NCBI GenBank assembly: GCA_036567205.1
Contig: DATCVA010000296.1
Coordinates: 1-18,244, forward strand
Origin: DATCVA01 sp036567205
Lineage (GTDB): Bacteria; Pseudomonadota; Gammaproteobacteria; Burkholderiales; Burkholderiaceae_B
Length of the DNA stretch: 18,244 nucleotides
Direction of reading: 5' to 3'
Shown: piece after piece, positions 15,030 through 18,244 of the stretch
How the letters are laid out: each line of letters begins with the position of its first letter
Numbering within the stretch: the stretch's first letter is position 1
Notes under the pieces: generated by a model
Told to the model about the DNA's origin: nothing
The model's input: only the letters and a program-made list of their open reading frames with translations
Databases searched by the model: none
Translations under genes and position numbers: made by a program

Positions 15030-17216
15030 ATGAACACACTTGCTACACAACCAATATCCACACCTGGCAGCACTGCTCTATCCAGCCCGCAAACCCTGAC
15101 GGCCAAGATGCCCGATCTGGACGCCTTGCTGCATGCGCAGACTATTGCCGTGGTTGGCGCATCCAGCGATCCACGAAAAATCGGCGGGCGGCCAATAGCG
15201 TATATGCTGGCCAATGGATTCGCCGGAAAAGTCTTTCCGATCAATCCCACCCAAACCACGATTCAAGGTCTGCCGGCCTACCCCTCGCTGGCCGCCATCG
15301 GCCACCCTGTCGATCAGGTGATCGTCGCGGTGGCCGGAAGTAAAGTTAAAGAGGTCGTACTCGACGCAATCGCTCAATCGGCACGCTGCATCATCATTTT
15401 CAGCTCCGGCTTCGGTGAAATCGACGAAGCCGGAAAACAGGCGCAAGAAGACATTGCGCAACTTTGCGCGCAAGCCGGCGTCCTGCTTCTGGGCCCCAAC
15501 TGCATTGGCGTCTTCAATGCGCGCCGCGCCATGTATTCCACGTTCATGACAGCGCTCGAACATGGAATACTGCCGGCCGGCAACGTAGCCATCGTGACTC
15601 AAAGCGGCGCCATTGGTTCCTACCTGTATGGATTGGCCGGCGATCGCGGCGTTCGATTCAGCCACTTCCTTGCTACCGGTAACGAGGCGGGTATGGATGT
15701 AGCAGACGCCATCGCCTGGCTGGCCAATGATCCCGACACGCGAGTCATAATGGTCTACCTGGAAGGCTGTCGCGACGGGCGGCGCTTGCGCCAGGCCCTG
15801 CTGGCTGCGCGTGCGAATCGTAAAGTCATTGTCGCCTTGAAAGTAGGCGCCTCGGAGCAAGGCGCCGCCGCCGCGGCGTCGCACACAGGTTCGCTGGCTG
15901 GTTCCGATGCCATTTATGACGCCGTCCTGAGCGAATGCAATGCATGGCGCGTCAGCACCCTGGAAGAAATGGCCGATATGGCCTATGCCTGCTCCATCTC
16001 GGCGCTGCCCAAAGGTAACCGGCTGGGCGTCATCACCCCGTCAGGCGGAGTCGGCGTTATCGCAGCCGACACCGCATCCGGCTGCGGACTGACCCTACCT
16101 GAACTTCCCATGCCCTTGCAGCAACAAATCAAGGAAATCGTCCCATTTTCCAGTGCAACAAACCCGGTCGACACCACAGCGCAAACACTGGGCGATCGAA
16201 CACTATTCAATCGCATCATGCGAGTGCTGTTTTCTTATGAAGGCTTTGACAGCATTCTTAGTTTCAACGCCAACCTGGGCCAAAGCGACGCAGAGTTCGA
16301 TAAGATCAAGGATGAGCTTTTTGCCTTGCGCCGGGCCAATCCGGAGCTTCTGGTGGCCGTCTGCACCCGCGCCATACCATCCGTTGTCAAGCAACTTGAA
16401 GAAAACGGAATTATCTATTTTTCAGACCCTGCCCGGGCGACAAACACGATTGGCGCCCTGGCCCAGCTTGCTGCAGGATTCGCGGCCGGCCAGCCTCAAG
16501 CGGTTTCTCGCAAGCAACCCGCATTAACCTTGCCGACAGGACCAATAACCGAATATATCGCTCGCGATCTTCTTGCTCAGCATGGCATTCCCTTTGTGCC
16601 GCAAGCAATCGCCCAAACAGGCGAAGAAGCCGTCCAGGCTAGCGCCCGCCTTGGATTCCCACTGGCAATGAAGGTCCTGTCGCCTGACATCCTTCATAAA
16701 AGCGATGTAGGCGGAGTGCGCCTGAACCTGGCCGACGCAGAAAGCGTCATGGACGCATGGACGGCCATCATGGCCAGCGTCGCACAGAATTGCCCGGGTG
16801 CCGCAATCGAAGGAGTCCTGCTATCGCCCATGGTTGCGGGAGGCGTCGAAATGGTGTTGGGTGTAACGCGGGACCCGGTCTTTGGCCCGGTAGTCATGTT
16901 CGGGCTGGGCGGTGTGTTCGTCGAGGTATTCAAAGACGTCACCTTCCGCCCGGCCCCGCTTTCAAGCCACGATGCCATGCACATGATCCGGCAAGTGCGC
17001 GCCCTTCCGCTACTTGAAGGTGCGCGTGGCAGCGACCCGGTTGATCTGGAATGCGTTGCGCAAGCACTCGTGGCGTTGTCCGAATTTGCCGTCGCCTGCG
17101 GCGACGAACTCGAAAGCGTAGAAATAAACCCTTTCATCGGTTTGAAATCAGGCGGTTACGCCGTTGACGCTCTTATCGTCAAACGCGCCGACGCGGCACA
17201 GACCGGCGGGCATTAA
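15030..17216 (+). CDS. Acyl-CoA synthetase, ADP(NDP)-forming, single chain
   Basis: This 728-residue enzyme links CoA to an organic acid with ATP, giving acyl-CoA, ADP and phosphate, through phosphohistidine transfer. The order is CoA-binding Rossmann domain (about 36-125; IAVVGASSDPRKIGGRPI), succinyl-CoA-ligase-like domains (about 150-480; GPNCIGVFN, VTQSGAIGSYLYG), and a C-terminal ATP-grasp domain (about 505-715; MKVLSPDILHKSDVGGVRL, FGLGGVFVEVFKDVTFRPAP, ESVEINPF). His285 in ASHTGSLAGS matches the phosphorylated histidine, and His556 in HKSDVGGV the ATP-grasp-side histidine. There is no GNAT domain, so it is not a Pat-type protein acetyltransferase. It starts 3 nt after the beta dehydrogenase stop. 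Another Met at 15108 is possible, since the first 26 residues are low in conserved features. It probably activates the acid that the dehydrogenase pair oxidises. Confidence 0.92.
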   Translation: MNTLATQPISTPGSTALSSPQTLTAKMPDLDALLHAQTIAVVGASSDPRKIGGRPIAYMLANGFAGKVFPINPTQTTIQGLPAYPSLAAIGHPVDQVIVAVAGSKVKEVVLDAIAQSARCIIIFSSGFGEIDEAGKQAQEDIAQLCAQAGVLLLGPNCIGVFNARRAMYSTFMTALEHGILPAGNVAIVTQSGAIGSYLYGLAGDRGVRFSHFLATGNEAGMDVADAIAWLANDPDTRVIMVYLEGCRDGRRLRQALLAARANRKVIVALKVGASEQGAAAAASHTGSLAGSDAIYDAVLSECNAWRVSTLEEMADMAYACSISALPKGNRLGVITPSGGVGVIAADTASGCGLTLPELPMPLQQQIKEIVPFSSATNPVDTTAQTLGDRTLFNRIMRVLFSYEGFDSILSFNANLGQSDAEFDKIKDELFALRRANPELLVAVCTRAIPSVVKQLEENGIIYFSDPARATNTIGALAQLAAGFAAGQPQAVSRKQPALTLPTGPITEYIARDLLAQHGIPFVPQAIAQTGEEAVQASARLGFPLAMKVLSPDILHKSDVGGVRLNLADAESVMDAWTAIMASVAQNCPGAAIEGVLLSPMVAGGVEMVLGVTRDPVFGPVVMFGLGGVFVEVFKDVTFRPAPLSSHDAMHMIRQVRALPLLEGARGSDPVDLECVAQALVALSEFAVACGDELESVEINPFIGLKSGGYAVDALIVKRADAAQTGGH

Positions 17217-17224
17217 GCCCACTG

Positions 17225-17261
17225 GAAATAAGGCCATCACATGCGCTGATGGCCTTATTTC
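17225..17261. terminator. Strong hairpin terminator after the acyl-CoA synthetase gene
   Basis: A perfect 15-bp inverted repeat: GAAATAAGGCCATCA (17225-17239), a 7-nt loop, then TGATGGCCTTATTTC (17247-17261). The G/C core GGCCATCA is flanked by A-rich and T-rich arms, so it can act as an intrinsic terminator on either strand. It starts 8 nt after the synthetase stop and should end most transcripts of the catabolic cluster before the next gene. The T-tract is part of the stem, so efficiency is uncertain. Confidence 0.8.
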
Positions 17262-17290
17262 AATAACTACTTTCCGATCTAAGGTCACAC

Positions 17291-18217
17291 ATGAATGAAC
17301 GCATTATTGCCAAGGATTTATGGTTTCCCGAAGGCCCGGTCTACCTTCCGGACGGCAGCCTGCTTGTTGTCGAAATCCGGCGCCGCACATTAACCAGAAT
17401 CTGGCAGGACGGCTCAAAAAAAATCGTTGCGGAACTCGGAGGAGGGCCCAACGGGGCAGCCATCGGCCCGGATGGCAAATGCTATATCACCAATAATGGC
17501 GGCCTGAAATTCCGCCAGCGCCCCGACGGCGTGCACGTTACTGCCGGCCAGGCGGACGACTACACCAACGGGCGAATCGAACGCGTCAACATCGAAACCG
17601 GCAAAATCGAAACCCTGTACACCCACATTGGACAAGCCCCCATCCGCGGACCAAACGATCTGGTCTTTGACGCCCACGGCGGCTTCTACTTCACCGACCT
17701 GGGCAAATCGCGCGCTCGCGACCTTGATCACGGCTCTGTCTGCTACGCCAAAGCCGACGGTTCATTCATCAAAGAAATCATTTTCCCCGTCAGCAAACCC
17801 AACGGTATCGGCCTCTCGCCCGACGGAGCAACACTTTACGTGGCGGAAACCGACATCGCAAGAGTCTGGGCATGGGATCTGAAAGCCCCTGGTGAACTGG
17901 CCCATCCCGTCGAAGCCACAAACGAATCCCCACATGGCGCCCGCCTGATCTACGCCTGCCCCACTTACGCCCGTTTTGACTCGCTGGCCATCGAAGCCGA
18001 CGGCAACATCTGCGTCGGCACCCTTCACAAAGGCGGCATCTCGGTCTGCTCGCCTGCTGGCGGCCTTGTGGAATTCATTCCGAACGACATAGACACCCAC
18101 ATCACCAACCTCTGCTTCGGCGGAAACAACCACAAAAAAGCCTACTTGACCGGTTCATGGACCGGCACCCTGATCGAAACGGACTGGCCCCGGCCCGGCC
18201 TCAAACTGGCCTACTGA
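17291..18217 (+). CDS. SMP-30/gluconolactonase/LRE-family hydrolase
   Basis: A 308-residue six-bladed beta-propeller protein without a signal peptide, likely a cytoplasmic metal-dependent lactonase or related ester hydrolase. The metal and substrate residues of the family can be placed: Glu14 in WFPEGPVYLPDG, Asn122 in IRGPNDLVFDAHGGFYFTD, Asn171 in SKPNGIGLSPDGATLYVAET and Asp230 in YARFDSLAIEADGNICVGT. The start is ATG 17291 with AAGG 6 nt upstream. It lies only 29 nt after the hairpin terminator, with no clear promoter between, so it depends on read-through or an unrecognised promoter. Its place after the acyl-CoA genes suggests it opens a lactone of the same pathway. Gluconolactonase activity itself is not shown. 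Confidence 0.88.
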   Translation: MNERIIAKDLWFPEGPVYLPDGSLLVVEIRRRTLTRIWQDGSKKIVAELGGGPNGAAIGPDGKCYITNNGGLKFRQRPDGVHVTAGQADDYTNGRIERVNIETGKIETLYTHIGQAPIRGPNDLVFDAHGGFYFTDLGKSRARDLDHGSVCYAKADGSFIKEIIFPVSKPNGIGLSPDGATLYVAETDIARVWAWDLKAPGELAHPVEATNESPHGARLIYACPTYARFDSLAIEADGNICVGTLHKGGISVCSPAGGLVEFIPNDIDTHITNLCFGGNNHKKAYLTGSWTGTLIETDWPRPGLKLAY

Positions 18218-18232
18218 AAGACTAACAGGGGC

Positions 18233-18239
18233 GGGGAGG
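18233..18239 (+). promoter_or_regulatory. Possible ribosome binding site of a gene beyond the window
   Basis: GGGGAGG lies 16 nt after the hydrolase stop and a few bases before the window end. It is spaced as expected for a start codon just outside, suggesting that the transcription unit continues. No coding sequence is visible, so this is tentative. Confidence 0.3.
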
Positions 18240-18244
18240 CAAGA

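Noticed and set aside
15078..15884. 268-codon open frame on the minus strand, opposite the acyl-CoA synthetase
   Set aside because: It is antisense to a well-conserved CoA-binding/ligase region, with no domain or convincing ribosome site.
1..18244. CRISPR array, tRNA/rRNA genes, transposons or phage genes
   Set aside because: I saw no regularly spaced repeats, cloverleaf sequences, transposase-like translations or terminal inverted repeats, though a manual read could miss small or degenerate ones.

Overview
The window looks like chromosomal DNA of a betaproteobacterium, most likely Alcaligenaceae (the Bordetella/Achromobacter/Pusillimonas group). This rests on protein character: a long 1257-residue MetH, two stand-alone Bug-type tripartite-tricarboxylate receptors, and CobC/CobS/CobT variants typical of that group. 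The assignment is an inference from memory; no search was run. I see no rRNA, tRNA, CRISPR array, insertion sequence or phage gene.

Left arm, minus strand (1-6992): a B12 assembly and use block, read from high to low coordinates as cobT, cobS, cobC and then metH. The first three assemble and finish the lower (nucleotide) loop of cobalamin. metH uses the cofactor to make methionine. Just downstream of metH is the 5' part of an MmyB-like helix-turn-helix regulator that runs off the window edge.

Centre (6993-7419): a divergent control region. The plus strand carries an extended -10 promoter, a complete cobalamin riboswitch aptamer and a separate regulatory hairpin. The hairpin loop is complementary to a conserved aptamer loop. 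The riboswitch serves btuB (outer-membrane B12 receptor) and btuF (periplasmic B12-binding protein). No btuC/btuD permease genes are present.

Right arm, plus strand (10316-17216): after an A/T-rich spacer with a perfect palindrome comes a tightly packed cluster: Bug receptor, EthD-like protein, second Bug receptor, two complementary acyl-CoA dehydrogenase subunits overlapping by 4 nt, and a single-chain ADP-forming acyl-CoA synthetase. A strong hairpin terminator follows, then an SMP-30/gluconolactonase-family hydrolase. The set reads as uptake of an organic acid, CoA activation and alpha,beta-dehydrogenation, with the lactonase and EthD protein hinting at a cyclic or lactone intermediate. 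The substrate cannot be named. This cluster, especially the split dehydrogenase whose two chains each keep only part of the usual motifs, is the best candidate here for something undescribed.
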